Assembly (NCBI GenBank): GCA_033064195.1
Contig: JARBJD010000038.1
Coordinates: forward strand, 186,001-250,000
Direction: 5' to 3'
Length of the DNA stretch: 64,000 bases
From: Blattamonas nauphoetae
Taxonomy: Eukaryota; Preaxostyla; Oxymonadida
Below the pieces are notes generated by a model. That model did no database searches and had not been told where the DNA came from. It worked only from the letters and a program-made list of their open reading frames with translations. This document shows, piece after piece, positions 10,685 through 22,837 of this stretch. Each line of letters opens with the position of its first letter. The stretch's first letter is position 1. A program made the position numbers and the translations under genes.

Positions 10685-12845
10685 ATGACATTTCAACCAA
10701 CACGTGCTTTTTTCTCGCAACGAGTGACAACCCAACGAACCCGTGCTCGATTTCCGTCTGTCCAGGCTGACGATGATGACGACGAAGATTCTTCACTCGA
10801 AGATTCTTGTGAAGAGTCACTCGATCATACAGTCCGATATCATCCTCACCCATCAATAGGACAACAAAAGCAACCCGAAATTAGTGCAGAACAAAGGAGA
10901 AGGCAAAAATGGCTGAAGTGGGCAAACAGAATTGAGTGCGTTCACCTCGACGATCAATCAATTTATACCCTGGGAAACGAAGGACTGATCTGCCGCATAT
11001 GCCACAGTCATAGGATCCACCTCAAATACTCCCGCGAAGAATACATCGTTCGACCAGCCAGACCCACACATGTGAACAGTGTGCTGGGTCACATCCACAC
11101 AGAAACTCATGCTCGAGCTCTAAGTCTATGGCTGATTGATCTTGACGGCATTCGACAAGCTGCGGAAGTCCCAGATGACGGATGGAGAACGGCGCACATA
11201 ACCAATCAATTGCGGGCTGTTAATCAGATCTGTCATCGCAGATCATCAGTCAATGATTTCAAGTCTCTCACAAACCTTCTTGATTCCATCGTTTGTCCTA
11301 CAAGTATCTCCGACTCACACAAGACGAATTACATCCGATTCTGAGAACTCGCCGACACTTTGGATCGTTTCTATGAACGCCGTTTGTTTTCTGAAATTAC
11401 CACTTTGACACCACTGTCGCTGACTTTGGACATCTCAACGGATATCACGTCCATTTCAGTACTGTGTGTTAATTTGCGTTTTTTCAGAAAAGATCAGTTG
11501 GCAAGGATCATCCTGGTGGGATTAAGTGAAATGCAGGACGGAACCACTGGACTACAAAATTTTCACGCACTTTATGCGGGTTGTCGCAAGAGCTGGGATC
11601 GACCCATCACAGATTGTTTCAGTTGCGAGTGATGGCGATCCAGCCATGACTGGACACAATTCTGGTTTCGTTGCACAACTGAATCAACATTATCCTCACA
11701 TTCTCTTCCACCAGTGTGAGACGCACAAGTTTCAACTTGCCCAAAAAGATGCCTTTCAGACCCCTCAAGACTCCGTTTCAGCCACTCTCATTCACCATAC
11801 CGCTCTCCTAATCAATTTCATCACCAGAAGTCATCATTTCAAGAAAAGATTTGCCACCCTTCTCACCCAAAGTGGACTTGCCCAAAAGAAACTGACAAAG
11901 CCTGTTCAAGTCAGGTGGTCAACGTGTCAATCAACCGTCTCCCAAGTCTTCAAATACATTGGAACAATCTCACAAACATTATCCACATCTGATGATCAGA
12001 AAATACAACAAATTGTTGCTTTCTTCAATGACAATCTCAACCTCCTCAGACTGGGCGGAGTATCACTTCTCCTTTCACAAGCTCATGAAATCAACCTGAT
12101 CCTACAAAAGAGGGACCTCCATTTGGCTGCTTGTTCAGATATTGTAGATAAGTTCAAAACTCGTCTGTCCGCAATAACTCCGAACTCATTCCGTCCTGAG
12201 CTGAAAAAGATCATGATTGAAAACAAACACAACCAGTGTACTCCTTTTTTAGATCAAGTTTCAAGAGAATGTTCCGAACTGGCTCAACAATTCAAGGCAA
12301 ACATCACATCTCGTTTCTCTCAGCGTACCGCCGACAAGGAACTGTATCTCTGGTCACACGACAACCTCATCTCACAAGACACATCAATGTCCGAAAATGA
12401 CGTCTTGAAAATGGCCGAACGATTGCCTCGCTTCGTTCCACAAATCCTCCAACAACACACCTTGACTCACTGGAAACAGTTGAAATCGACCTATCAACTG
12501 AATTTTGCCATGGCACAGCTGAGTCGAAACGATATATTGAGCTTAATTCTGACCGATCCACTTTTTACAGCACAATCTGCCATCCACCCACTTGTGAGAG
12601 CTATCAGAACTATCCACTGTACAACCGTCGAAACCGAACGAGATTTTTCTGTTCTCCACTATATCAAGCGCAAGGAGAGAAACAGGCTCACAACAGAGCA
12701 TATGGCTGCCCTGTCAAGGGTCGCACACAATGCACCTCCACTGATCCCTCCTGATGATATGGAGATGCTCCTCGAAGAAAATAAAAGATCAACTATTAAA
12801 CCCGTGCAGCGAGATTATCCAGACATTTCAGATTGGAATCTGTGA
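10685..12845 (+). pseudogene. hAT transposase with BED-like finger, nearly complete but broken
   Basis: The N-terminus is acidic, followed by a BED-like zinc finger (LICRICHSH with a later HIHTETHARA) at about 10990-11120. The catalytic core shows LDISTDITSISVLC (first Asp) and VASDGDPAMTGHNSGF (second Asp), then HQCETHKFQLA. The C-terminus carries the hAT dimerisation signature TTVETERDFSVLHYIKRKER plus NRLTTEHMAALSRVAHN. One in-frame TGA at 11342-11344 and one register change around 11530-11560 separate otherwise continuous sequence, so it is recently dead or misread. The total would be about 715 residues, normal for the family. Element ends are not certain; a CAGGGTTCTGAGG-like terminus (inverted) occurs near 13020-13033 without a visible partner. 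Confidence 0.8.
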
Positions 12846-13458
12846 TGATATCTAGATTGCTCCATTTGTTGTCCCATTTCATCTCACCACTGTAAAAACA
12901 TTTGATTTCATTCTCTCTCATTACCTCTTTTTTGATAAATACGAAGTGGAGAAAAAATGAAACGATTCAATTTGGTAGAAATGTGGTGAGATCAAATAAT
13001 CGTGAGATCAGTGAGATCTGCCTCAGAACCCTGAGCATGCATATACTATTTTTCTAAAATGTTATCTTTGATTCACACTCTGAGAAAACGGAACCACATT
13101 CCATATTGGAGATTGATTGCATGGATCGGAACATAACTCAAGAAACACGATAAAAATCACGGAAAAAACGAAACCGCCGCATACACGTATAAAACATTGC
13201 CCTGATCCAGGGACGCAACTCCACTCAGATGAGTGGGCGCCATATCATTTCAGGAAAACCCGAGAATGTGAAAAAACGAGAGAAAATCCAGAAGAATATG
13301 CAAAGTTTGGTTTTTTATTCCCAAACTCAGGCTATTTGAATATGTTTGTCGGCATCGTGGTGTAGGAAAAAGTTTTTGAGAACTAATGGCATACTACTAG
13401 TGGATTATTCCGAATTTCGTTTTTCGGGTTTTTCACGGGATGATCAACCCACTCCAAA
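12846..13458. other. Transposon 3' flank, no gene
   Basis: AT-rich sequence with inverted GATCTCA motifs at 12985-13015 and a possible hAT terminus ending in CCTCAGAACCCTG. From about 13250, short pieces rich in CGGGTTTT/AAAACCCG recur here and again near 13800, 14785 and 15320. They may be worn ends of the pogo-like copy that follows. No coding region is supported. Confidence 0.35.
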
Positions 13459-13814
13459 AATGTCAGAGCCGCCAATCTCTCCTTCTCTCTCTCCGTTACT
13501 GGTCACTCGCAAGCTGGGGGAAGTGGAATACAAGTCGATTCCTCAACGAACAACTCGCGCCCTTGCCATTTGTGAGAAGGAAGATGTGACGCTGGAAGTG
13601 CTTTCAGAAGGATCAAACGTCCCACGCTCGACCCGGTCTAGAGGAAGGAAAAAATTGAAAACCGATGGAGTGCTCGTGAAGGAAGGGAGACCTAGTAAAT
13701 TAGGAACAATCAAAACAAAAGAACTCGAAAATTTTGTGATTGAAAACATCGCGGACGGAAAAGAGATCACAAAACATCGACTTACCTCCGCACGAAACCC
13801 GAAATCGGCACGTA

Positions 13815-13857
13815 GTGTGTTTTTAAGTCTGGCAAATACCGACCCGTCGAGAGGTTG
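13815..13857 (+). repeat. Left arm of perfect 43-bp inverted repeat
   Basis: This is the exact inverse of 14050-14092, and both arms encode the QPLDGSVFARLKN region of the pogo-like transposase. The 192-bp loop carries the adjoining catalytic part in reverse. One arm is the native coding copy and the other was made during the inversion. Confidence 0.9.
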
Positions 13858-14049
13858 GGTGAAGTGGGTGGTGCGTGGAGGTAGGGTCATCACTTTGATT
13901 CGATCCTCGTCGGCAATTGCCCACCCAACTCCCTCATAGACACAGTCGATATTGAATGACTTCAAGTTCAAAAATTCTGCCACTGGGCTTTTGGTTGGCC
14001 AGAGAAGTTGTGGTGGGATGTGGAGGACATATGATTGAATTTGAATGAT

Positions 14050-14092
14050 CAACCTCTCGACGGGTCGGTATTTGCCAGACTTAAAAACACAC
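14050..14092 (-). repeat. Right arm of perfect 43-bp inverted repeat
   Basis: Partner of 13815-13857. This arm reads on the plus strand into the remaining C-terminal transposase sequence and is probably the original copy. Confidence 0.9.
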
Positions 14093-14859
14093 AACGAGCT
14101 GAATTCAGTCCACCATCGTCGCAATCGATCCTCGCATATCGATCGGAATTGACTAGAGTCCTCCCGATTGCCATGTCCAATGCACTTCATCCACCAAAAG
14201 TGTTCGCGTGATTTCGTTCTGCAGCCGTGAACCCAATATGCCTATCCACACTACTCCAAGCTCCGTCTCAGAAACTTAAATCCAAAAAATTCAATCGATC
14301 GAAATCGACCAAGGGAAAACAAGAGTCGCAATGTCCGTTGAAAATGCCTACGCCGCCTTCGCAACCAACTTCAATTGGCAAAATTCTCACGACAGATATT
14401 TGTGTTCCACCATCAGAAAATCCTCGCACTATTGATACGTATTTTCTTGCGCGATCTTGCGTCGCATCCGAAAGTTGGCCTCAGAAGACGAAACGGCCGT
14501 CATCCGGGTCTGACCCGTATCACACGCGCCAGATTGACGAAACGATCCGGTTAGAACGTTTGAAACGAGACTATCGGAAGGTGACTGTGAAGATTTTTAG
14601 AGTTGATAAAGATTGACTTTTTTCATCACCCATCACTTCTATTCAGGGATTTACTTCATTTTTCTTTTTTTTTAACTCCATGCAACTTCTCCGAGTTCAC
14701 GGTTAAATTTAGATAGTGAAGAATAGAGAGAAATGTGGAAAATGAATGATATGGGTGTACGACTCAACGACGCTTGATTTCGGGTTTTGTACAGATTTCG
14801 GGTTTCGTGCGGATGTTATTGGCTGAAGTGTGATTTTTTCCTTTTCATTCAAGTTCAGG

Positions 14860-15119
14860 CGAATTGCCTCGATCATCAGCAGAGTTGGGTCTCTCATGAT
14901 TCACCCAATCTTGACTTCTCGTGGATGCAATACCATATCGATCACAGTCCGATCCTCCAAGTCTACTCACCTATAGTCATGGAGCCTGACAGAATTAGGA
15001 ATAGCACACCGCAAAACATGATAGCAGGGATCTCATTGCTTAAGTCTGTCATTCAACTGAACAATATCGTTCCAAGCTTGCTGTGGAATTGTGACAAATC
15101 GAGTCTGAGGATCGAGTAG
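14860..15119 (+). pseudogene. Possible fragment of another DDE transposase
   Basis: A short open stretch ends in IVPSLLWNCDKSSLRIE, which resembles the segment before and around the first catalytic Asp of pogo/Tigger transposases (compare LILNCDETSV in the copy at 20652). Upstream it reads SWMQYHIDHSPILQVYSPIV. The resemblance rests on a few residues only. Confidence 0.3.
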
Positions 15120-17198
15120 AAGTACAACCGTCTCAGACTGCAGTATGGACCATCAACCCACAACTATCAAAGTTTTTAATCTCCATGTATCACTCTTCAA
15201 TTCTGGATTTTGAGTTATTTTTAAAAAGAGAATGGAAAATTCATCGAAACAAATGAGTGAAATGAAAATGGGTGAAATGCAGAGGAGACCGGACATTCTC
15301 GTGTTTTTATTGGATTCTCGGGTTTTCACGAAACGATTCCATCAGCCTGGAGAACAAGGATGGAATCATCACACTGAAAATCACTCTAGAAAGGAATGGA
15401 TGCGCGGAAATGTCCACACTACTTCAATTGATGGACTCTGGAGCCACCTCCGACGTGCTCTTCTAAAAGGTGACCAGGGAAGTCAATATCCAGAAGATCA
15501 AGTCCGGACACTTCTGTTCTGGAAGAATCCTCTCCTGTTCCTGATGAGGATCTGAGTTCAAAATTGTTGAAGGGAGCTTCGTGTGATGTCATTGGGAAAC
15601 AGCTGCGGGAACATTTGGAAGGACACTTCCACTCATCGTCGTAGTGACATCCAACCTCAGATTCAATATATTGACGATACTTCTGGATAAGATTCCATAC
15701 GATCGAGAAGGGAGCCAGTTCCAAGGATGTGGTTGGAAGACTCCAGTTGAAGACTTCTGCCGATCAGCGAAATTAAAAAAAGCGGTCAATGAGGAGATGG
15801 AAGGGAAAAAGAGGTTGAGGCGCGACCATTGTAGAGATGTACTATTTTCACTGACCAGGTTGAAGGCGCAACTGTCGATGTCTCGTCGGGAATAACGGTG
15901 GAACATAGCCGGATCCTGCTGACCATAATCGTTCTGGTTGCTATTTTCCAAAAGCCAACCACGAGAAATCTGTCAGATCTGTGATCATACGGTTCAACAT
16001 GGAAAAGAGATCTGGTGATTGAAAACAGTCTACCAATAATGAAAACAAACGTTCTGATCGTCGGCTCAGATCCATTAAAGTTGATAGTTGTTTTTCTGAC
16101 AACCTCGTTGTGATTGTGATTGTCCTCTGGTGAAATTTGAACGGAGGATGTGGGAGAATTTGGCAAATGTTTGGGGACCCGCTATTGATTGTCCAGAACT
16201 TGGAGAAAGGTGAAAGCACAACTGATAGCCCTCGAGACAACTGAGAGCTAAGTTGAGAATTGTGGGCAGAAAATGAAGTTCTTGAAGAGATCATTCCCCT
16301 TTGTTTGATCCAAACAAACCGTAGTTCTCTCTGTTCAGGAGAAATGGGTAATATTTCTCGGTGTTTCGCCAGTGAGAAAAAATGGGTTGATCTCATACTC
16401 AGGTCGTTTAATGATTGTCTTTCAAACAAAAAACACAGAATGGTAGATGCCCTCTGGAGAGCCGCAGAAACCATCTCTGAAGGTCATCCCGAGGAATTGT
16501 TGAAACGTCTCATCTTCTCAAAAATAAACCCAACCAAAATTGTGTCGGACCTACAGTCAGATATGGGCGGTTCGTGGTTTCCACTGTTTTCACTGATTTT
16601 TGCTAGAAAAGTTGCATGGAATTATCCTAGAACAATAGAAAATGTCAAAACAACTTGAGAAATCCGCCTTCATCCTGATCCTCCAGACATTTGTACCATT
16701 CTGTGGGCAACAAGAACTACAAGAGTATGGATTCAATGTCACAAAAAATACTCTTCGACGACCGAAAGATAAAACAAAGACAAACTTTATATCAGAGGCT
16801 TTGGGAAAACACTCAGGATAGTAGCGAATCGCAACGAGTAAAAGCCCGACCAAGTTTCGAATCATGTTTGGAGGAACAAAAAGGAAAAAGTTTCGATCTT
16901 CCCAGACGGGCAAGGCCTTCTACTGTCCCTCAACTGTCGAACACCTTCTGTTGGGGCAATCGAACGTACCCTACTTCAAGAGAGAGCTTCTATCAAACGT
17001 TTCTCAAAGCTGATCTTGGTTTTGTGATATCCCAATCATCGTTCCGAAAGTACACAAAACAGATTAAGAGAACAAAAAATAGAACAGACAGGTCTCCCAA
17101 GTTTCTCTGATTCGATTACATCCAATCGTCTGGAAAAGTCATTTCCCAAAGTTCTCCCCTCTTTTCAGGTTGAAACGGGTTCTTCCTCACTAAATCAA
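15120..17198. other. Decayed sequence without recognisable gene
   Basis: Open stretches such as 16260-16658 (MVDALWRAAETISEGHPEELL) and 16691-17110 read like old coding DNA but match nothing I know, and no splice-linked continuation is seen. Given the neighbours, this is most likely the worn 5' part of the hAT copy that follows or inserts within it. Confidence 0.3.
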
Positions 17199-19132
17199 AT
17201 GTCCCACCGATCTGACAACTACAGTCCACCTCAGGACCGTGTTAAACGACAAACATCATCTATTCCGACAGATGATCCTTCAGATACAGATTGTGATTCG
17301 CTCACAGAGATTGCAGGAACTCAACAGAATTCTATTCGATCCAACACAAAAGAAAAATCAAAAAATTCACTCCACAAAGAGAGAAGTCATGCCAGAGTGA
17401 GTCCACATCCCAAACGGACGGCCAAACGAAGTGAGAAAGGAACCGCTTTCGATTGGTCAATCACAACAATGGATCATTTTTAAGGTCAGAATTCATATTA
17501 TTGTCATTCTTATCTTCATCTCACATCTTCAACGGTGCTGAAAAACAGATCAGAAGGTCACTGCAAACAGGGTGAAATGTCGCAAAATTTTACCCAAATG
17601 GTGAAACCCAGACATTGTCATCCAAGAGTTTGCTCTCTGCTGGACGTTTATCTTCTTCAGTACTTTAATTCTTCGGTATCTCCATCTCCACGACGGTTTT
17701 GGATCAATTCTAAATCGTCGCTTCAGCTCAATGTATTGAACGGATTTCACAGCTTGGCAAACTGGGTATATTTGTTGGGAGACCTATTGGTTTGTCCATG
17801 GCTCACTTACACCTTAGTCCACCTTGGTGAAATGCACACGAAAGTCTGAACTCACTTTTCTTATTGTCAACGTTTTACTGATTTAACACGCTTCTCCGCT
17901 AAATTCTCTCAAATTCCTCTCCTCCCCTTCAAAGCAATCATGTCTGTGTATCTTCATTCTGACCATTCAATCCGCCTCAGCTTCCCTGCAGCAAAGATGC
18001 TGGACTTTGTCACCACGTATTTAACCTCCATGTCGATCTCTGCTCAAACTGGAATACTATGACGAAGTATGTGTTTTTTCGGTCTTTTCATTCACTTTTC
18101 GCAGGTGGAACATCACATTTCGTCGCAATCAAGCTGAATAGTGTTGCTGAGGCTGTTCAACATCCGAACATCGATATATCACGAGTGGGACTCCTTTTCT
18201 TCAACGCATTTGAAGATATCTTGGAGAAAGCAAAACTAAATTTTGGGCAGATCGACTTCCCGACATTCGAAGACTCATTCACAATGCCATTCTTTTCATT
18301 CATACAAAAACGAAATCCTATTCTCTCACCAAAGTCTTCAAAAAGACTCTCCAACTCAATGATCTTCCTCCAAAGACACTGAGCAGGCCAATCAAAGTGC
18401 GATGGATCACTTACTTGAGTTCAATCTCAGAAGCACTGCAGTAAAGTTCAATAATCAGTACAATTGATGTTGAAGAGAGATCCACTCAATCACTGGAATT
18501 GGCGTCTTTTTTTTCCCGACCGTCGACCATCCTTCAGCTCGCAGGTCTAAAAATGATCATCGAAAAGGCAAAACTCGCACTGAGCCTCCTCCAAAGTAAT
18601 GAAATGACACTGCATCAACAGAGAAGAATCGTCACCGACCTGATCACGTCTCCAAAGGCCATCTCTGGGGAGGAGATTCGAAATGCAATGGCTGAATGCT
18701 TTCGATGGGGGGAACTGTTGTCCAACGAAATAAACCTTCGCTTTTCTGAAGCTGGCGACACGACCGATTTCGATTTCATTTCTCACGCAACGCTCATGTC
18801 AGCTGACAGGGAGATAACTGATTCGCTCTTCAAGCACATTGCGAATCGCTTTGGGAGATTTGTGCCCCACGAATCCAGTGTTCCAATCTGATTTTTCGGT
18901 TTTGCCAATTTTTCTGGCGAGTCACACAATCACCGTTTCCACCGTCCCAACTGAAAGGGAATTCAGTATTCTTCACCACATGCGTCGAAAGGAGAGATCC
19001 CGTCTGATGATTCAACATCTTGGAGTCTTGACAAGAATCAGTCACAATGCAACGGATATTCTTCTCGTCGACGAAATTGAAGCGATTTTGGAAAGAAAGG
19101 ATGATATCCCAAAAATTACGAAGATAAAGTGA
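17199..19132 (+). pseudogene. Decayed hAT transposase, second BED/dimerisation-type copy
   Basis: The C-terminal end is clear: TVSTVPTEREFSILHHMRRK plus ERSRLMIQHLGVLTRISHN, the same dimerisation signature as the copy ending at 12845. Before it, 18499-18891 holds helical sequence (MIIEKAKLALSLLQSNEMT). The stretch 17199-17483 has an acidic/basic low-complexity N-terminal style. Registers change repeatedly between these pieces, so decay is older than in the 10685-12845 copy. Element ends were not found. Confidence 0.55.
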
Positions 19133-19555
19133 GACAGACCGACACTTTCAAGCCCGAGAATTGTCAGTGATGATGACGATTCTGACTCACTCACTAGTGA
19201 GGATGATATTCTGATTCTGGAAAAGCCGGACGGTCGGAAATGATTTCACGGTCTGATTAGGCGGTTCGACGTCTGATGGCTGAAAAGCTGTTGGATTCAT
19301 TTGACAATTGGGGTGATCACACTCAAAGAAATGTTCATTGAATCGAGCACAAGTCAATTCACAGGTATATCAATGTTTTGATTTCCTTTCTGTTTATTCG
19401 GACGCATTCAAGGTACACCACACCTTACTTTTGGTCGGTCTTTTTACCAAACTTGTCGCCAGCTCGTTGCAGCATTGTTTTCAGTTCAGAAACGGCGCGT
19501 TCAGCTGACAGATACTCAATCCGATCGGGATATCGTGTTGGAGGTTGATTGTTCA

Positions 19556-19810
19556 GATCTCGACAAAATCTGCACAAAAAAACAATCTGCTATTGTTTCG
19601 TGATAAATTTGTTTTTTTTTGATTTTCAGAAATATCCAGTGTTTTTTCGGGCAAAATGCGATCTTTTGAGGTTTTCTCCTGACACAGGTGTTTTGGCATG
19701 GAACCGGTTTCATTTCTCGGGTTAAATAGTAAAAAACAACTTTCTCCTCCCACGTGATCCCGTGAAAACTTCTCAATACCTTGTTTTTGCTGCTTTTTAC
19801 TTGTTATTTT
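19556..19810. repeat. Dispersed repeat R1, copy 2
   Basis: GATCTCGACAAAATCTGCAC at about 19555 and the TTGAGGTTTTCTCCTGACAC block near 19665 match the corresponding parts of the R1 copy at 22838-23330. A CCCGTGAAAACTTCTCAATAC edge near 19770 resembles copy 1 at 7350. It is non-coding. Confidence 0.6.
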
Positions 19811-20076
19811 GTCAAAACTCTTTGGACTCCGGAGATTACCATAATCTTGGGGGTATCCTGATTCTGAGGCTATTTCTGGTCTCGACAAGCAGCACCCCGT
19901 CAGAAAATTGGATTGAAGCTTAATCCTATGCAAGTCTTCTTTGAGATCAATTTCTTTTCATTGGTTAGTCTTCTCCTATCACATTTCAATGCACTTATTT
20001 GATATCTGATCAGAATGTCTTGGAACGAAGTCAAACGCCCAATTCAATCCGATAAGGCACAATCGATCTCGGGCTA

Positions 20077-22099
20077 AAGTCCTAAATATACCCGCGATGT
20101 GGAATAAACCCGATAGATCTCATCTGGGAGGCTGCATTTTTCGATGAATTAATATTTCTATTTCTCGTGTAGAATCGCGTCATTTGTTGCGTTTTTTGGA
20201 ATTTAAGACGAGTGGATCATTTGAAGGTGGAATTGTTCTTTTTGATTCCATCATCAACGGTGTTGACCATACCATTTTTATGTCAAGATCAGAAAAGTAC
20301 AGTCAACCAGAGATATCCACTATATCGAAACTCGCATCACAGCAAGAATACAGATTGATACCGAATCGCGTCCAGCGGGGACTACAAATCCAGCGTGACC
20401 ATAGTATTCCGGGAATGATGCTCGAAAAAGCAGATGTGTGTTCTGTGCATCAACTATCAAGAGCAAAGAAAGCAGAAAAGACAAACAGAGATATTGCGAA
20501 GAATGGTCGGCCATCCCGACTTTTACAGCATCAAGAAAAAGAACTGGTCGAATTTTCCCTGGACGAGATCAAAAAATCTGGGAACATCGACAAAACTAAA
20601 ATACTGCAAAAAGTCCCAATTTTATTCTTTGTATCTCTTTAGGCAAAGGATATGGAGGAAAGCAGTGGACGATTCGACTCAACGAGACCTCCATTATCAA
20701 GGCAGTGGCTAAATGGTTTCATCGAAAGACACAAAGAACTCCAGAGTTTCAAACCTCATTTCACAGAAAATTCTAGGATCGAAGCTTCAACGGAAGGAAC
20801 AATGAAATACTGGATTTCGCTACTAGGTGAAACTCTTTCGGAGTTTCACATCGATTCTGATCTTATTCTAAATTGTGATGAAACCTCAGTCGTTGTTCAT
20901 CAAAATGACAAATCACAGCGCGTCACCTCAACAGACAACCCAGAGATCCTTTCTCCCTCCATTCCAAGACATGAAAATGTCACACTCTTCGTCACAGTGT
21001 CCACGAAGGGAATTCCACTTTCACCTATCCTGCTGTATCCACGCAAAATAGACCGTCATGAATTCATCAACTTGGAGATTCACGGGTTTAAAATCATCCT
21101 ACAAGGAACAGGATGGATGACGATGGCGATATTTGAAGAAATCGTGGAATCGTCGTTGATTCCAGAAATCGACCAACTGAGACAAAGGCTCCACAAACAG
21201 GGAAAAACTGCATTAATAATCACAGATGGTTGTTCCTCACATACATCAGATCGGGCGATTCGGCTTCTAAAGGATCATAACATTCGTATGATCCTGATTC
21301 CTCCTCACACTTCTCACATTTGTGCACCTCTAGACCAGTATGTTTTTGGATCATTTAAGCAAATCCTGTCTACAACGTTCCTGCCACCTCCAGGATGTTC
21401 CGAACAGGAGTTTAAAACAGCTTTAGTGGCCGCGTTGCCTGGAGCATTTGCAAAATCTACCACTCCAGATATTATTCATGCATCGTTCTCCGCAACTGGA
21501 ATATTTCCGCTCTCAATCGAAGCTCTCCTCGGAAATCTCCAAAAATTCCGAAAAAGAGCGGGCCATAGTGGAATCGAGAGCGAAAAAGTACTCCGCCTCA
21601 ATCACCTCCTAACTCACCTATGTTGACTCATCTCATCCCAAAATATGTTGGACGTCTCCTTGATGTATCTGACGAACAACCAATCGATTCAAACTTATCT
21701 AAACAAGACCGTCTCCGATTGATCATTCAAGCACCACAAATTCAGGAGGCTCAACCATCGCCCACTCGACCTCATGTTATAAAAGTGAAAAGAAAAGTCT
21801 CAGGGCCTCCCACTCCATCAGAAGCGATTCTTGAGATGGAGCAGTTCACCTACAATTCTAAAAAACGATCCACCGTTAACTTCTGACTTTCTTCCACCAA
21901 ATAAACAAGCTAACTCACAGTTTCTCTCATTTTTCTACTCACAATGGCACTTTTCTTCAGAGACTGTTTCATTATTCCAAAAAAACGCATTAATAAGGAC
22001 GGAGGACGTGTCGTTTGTGAAATGGGTCACAAAAAGCGAATGAGCGATAAAGAATGACACTATCGGGTTTATTCCCCATCGCGGGTATATTTAGGACTT
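20077..22099 (+). mobile_element. pogo-like (Tc1/mariner) transposon, 2023 bp, looks nearly whole
   Basis: The 40-bp terminal inverted repeats (20077-20116 and 22060-22099) differ at a single base; each begins AAGTCCTAAATATACCCGCG. A TA dinucleotide flanks both ends (20075-20076 and 22100-22101), the target duplication expected of the Tc1/mariner superfamily. It encodes one transposase of the pogo/CENP-B-like DDE_1 type. The intact TIRs and largely open coding region make it the youngest autonomous-looking element in the window. Confidence 0.93.
20280..21626 (+). CDS. pogo-like DDE transposase with a 30-nt intron
   Basis: ATG 20280 begins MSRSEKYSQPEIST. Residues 1-111 form the N-terminal helix-turn-helix region. 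A stop appears at 20640-20642, but a GT-AG segment of exactly 30 nt (20613-20642) is in phase. Removing it gives TKILQKAKDMEESS, followed by a CENP-B-type helix-turn-helix end (LSRQWLNGFIERHKEL). The catalytic residues are all visible: NCDETSV, ITDGCSSHTS and HICAPLDQYVFGSFK, with 35 residues between the second and third Asp. The protein is about 438 residues. A C-terminal extension (21620-21886, DEQPIDSNLSKQDRLRL) lies in another register and may be lost by a frameshift at the end or reached by a further intron. Confidence 0.85.
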
Positions 22100-22101
22100 T
22101 A

Positions 22102-22837
22102 CACTCTGTAGGAGATTTGGTATCGTCCAAGGTGTATGACTCACATTACTCGTCAGGATATCCTGAAGGATGATCCTTTCCTGTGAAACTAGTGCGATTT
22201 TACCTTCTAGACTGCCGAGATGATGATAGAACTGAGGGAATTGCTTCCCTCAGTTCGCAATGTACACCAACGGATGAGATTGGAGATTTTGGACAACATT
22301 TTCCCTGGTCCTTTCAGCTTTACCTAAATGTCTGCGTTTCACCTCACCAAAAAGCCAAAAAGCCGATGGTTACAGGTCTGCATGAGTATGTTCAATTTGG
22401 GTGTAGAGTCACGTCATTCCCGTGAAATTAGACAACGCACAGACAAGAGGGATTCGTCTCGTTTTCTGATTCACATTCTTGAATCGTGATGCTCAAAGAC
22501 TGAATCTTCAATGAGATCAGGTTCACATCTTTCATGTGATTCCGGAACCGACACATACTCTGACGTTCAGATTTGACAATGATTTTCGTTTGATATAGCG
22601 AGTACAACTCTAGTTTTTGTGAAAGTGAACAAACACAATAACAAGTAAGAACATCAAGTACCCTATGCATGTTGCTATTTGTTTTTCAATTCCTTCTATC
22701 ATCACGATTTCGGGCTTGAATCGGAGTCCACGGATCAAGAGCTCTGAAACTGGAAAAGCACAATGAAGTGCTTCTCACCAAGATGTCGGAAACTTATTAA
22801 ACGTATTCGTTAAACAGCGATTGATAGTTGTGTTTTT
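22102..22837. other. Spacer with a 24-bp hairpin, no gene
   Basis: A perfect stem-loop ACTGAGGGAA-TTGC-TTCCCTCAGT lies at 22231-22254. Otherwise only short open frames without family resemblance are present. Confidence 0.4.

Larger units (their letters stand above)
13459..14616 (+). pseudogene. pogo-like transposase, internally inverted and dead
   Basis: The N-terminal part from ATG 13459 (MSEPPISPSLSPLLVTRK, later KEGRPSKLGTIKTKELENF) matches the start of the transposase at 20280 in layout: a DNA-binding helix-turn-helix region with a GRPS..L...E.EL element. The catalytic end is present on the plus strand from 14050 (QPLDGSVFARLKNTQRAEF). The preceding catalytic portion (LPPRTTHFTQPLDGSVFARL) is read on the minus strand between 14190 and 13815. 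The middle has therefore been flipped, and the flip is flanked by a perfect 43-bp inverted repeat. A Lys/Ser-rich tail (14227-14616) may be the C-terminus. Confidence 0.65.

Noticed and set aside
8590-13033. GATCTCA-rich blocks as possible ends of one large hAT element
   Set aside because: The resemblance is loose and no 8-bp target duplication could be found, so the ends are not called.
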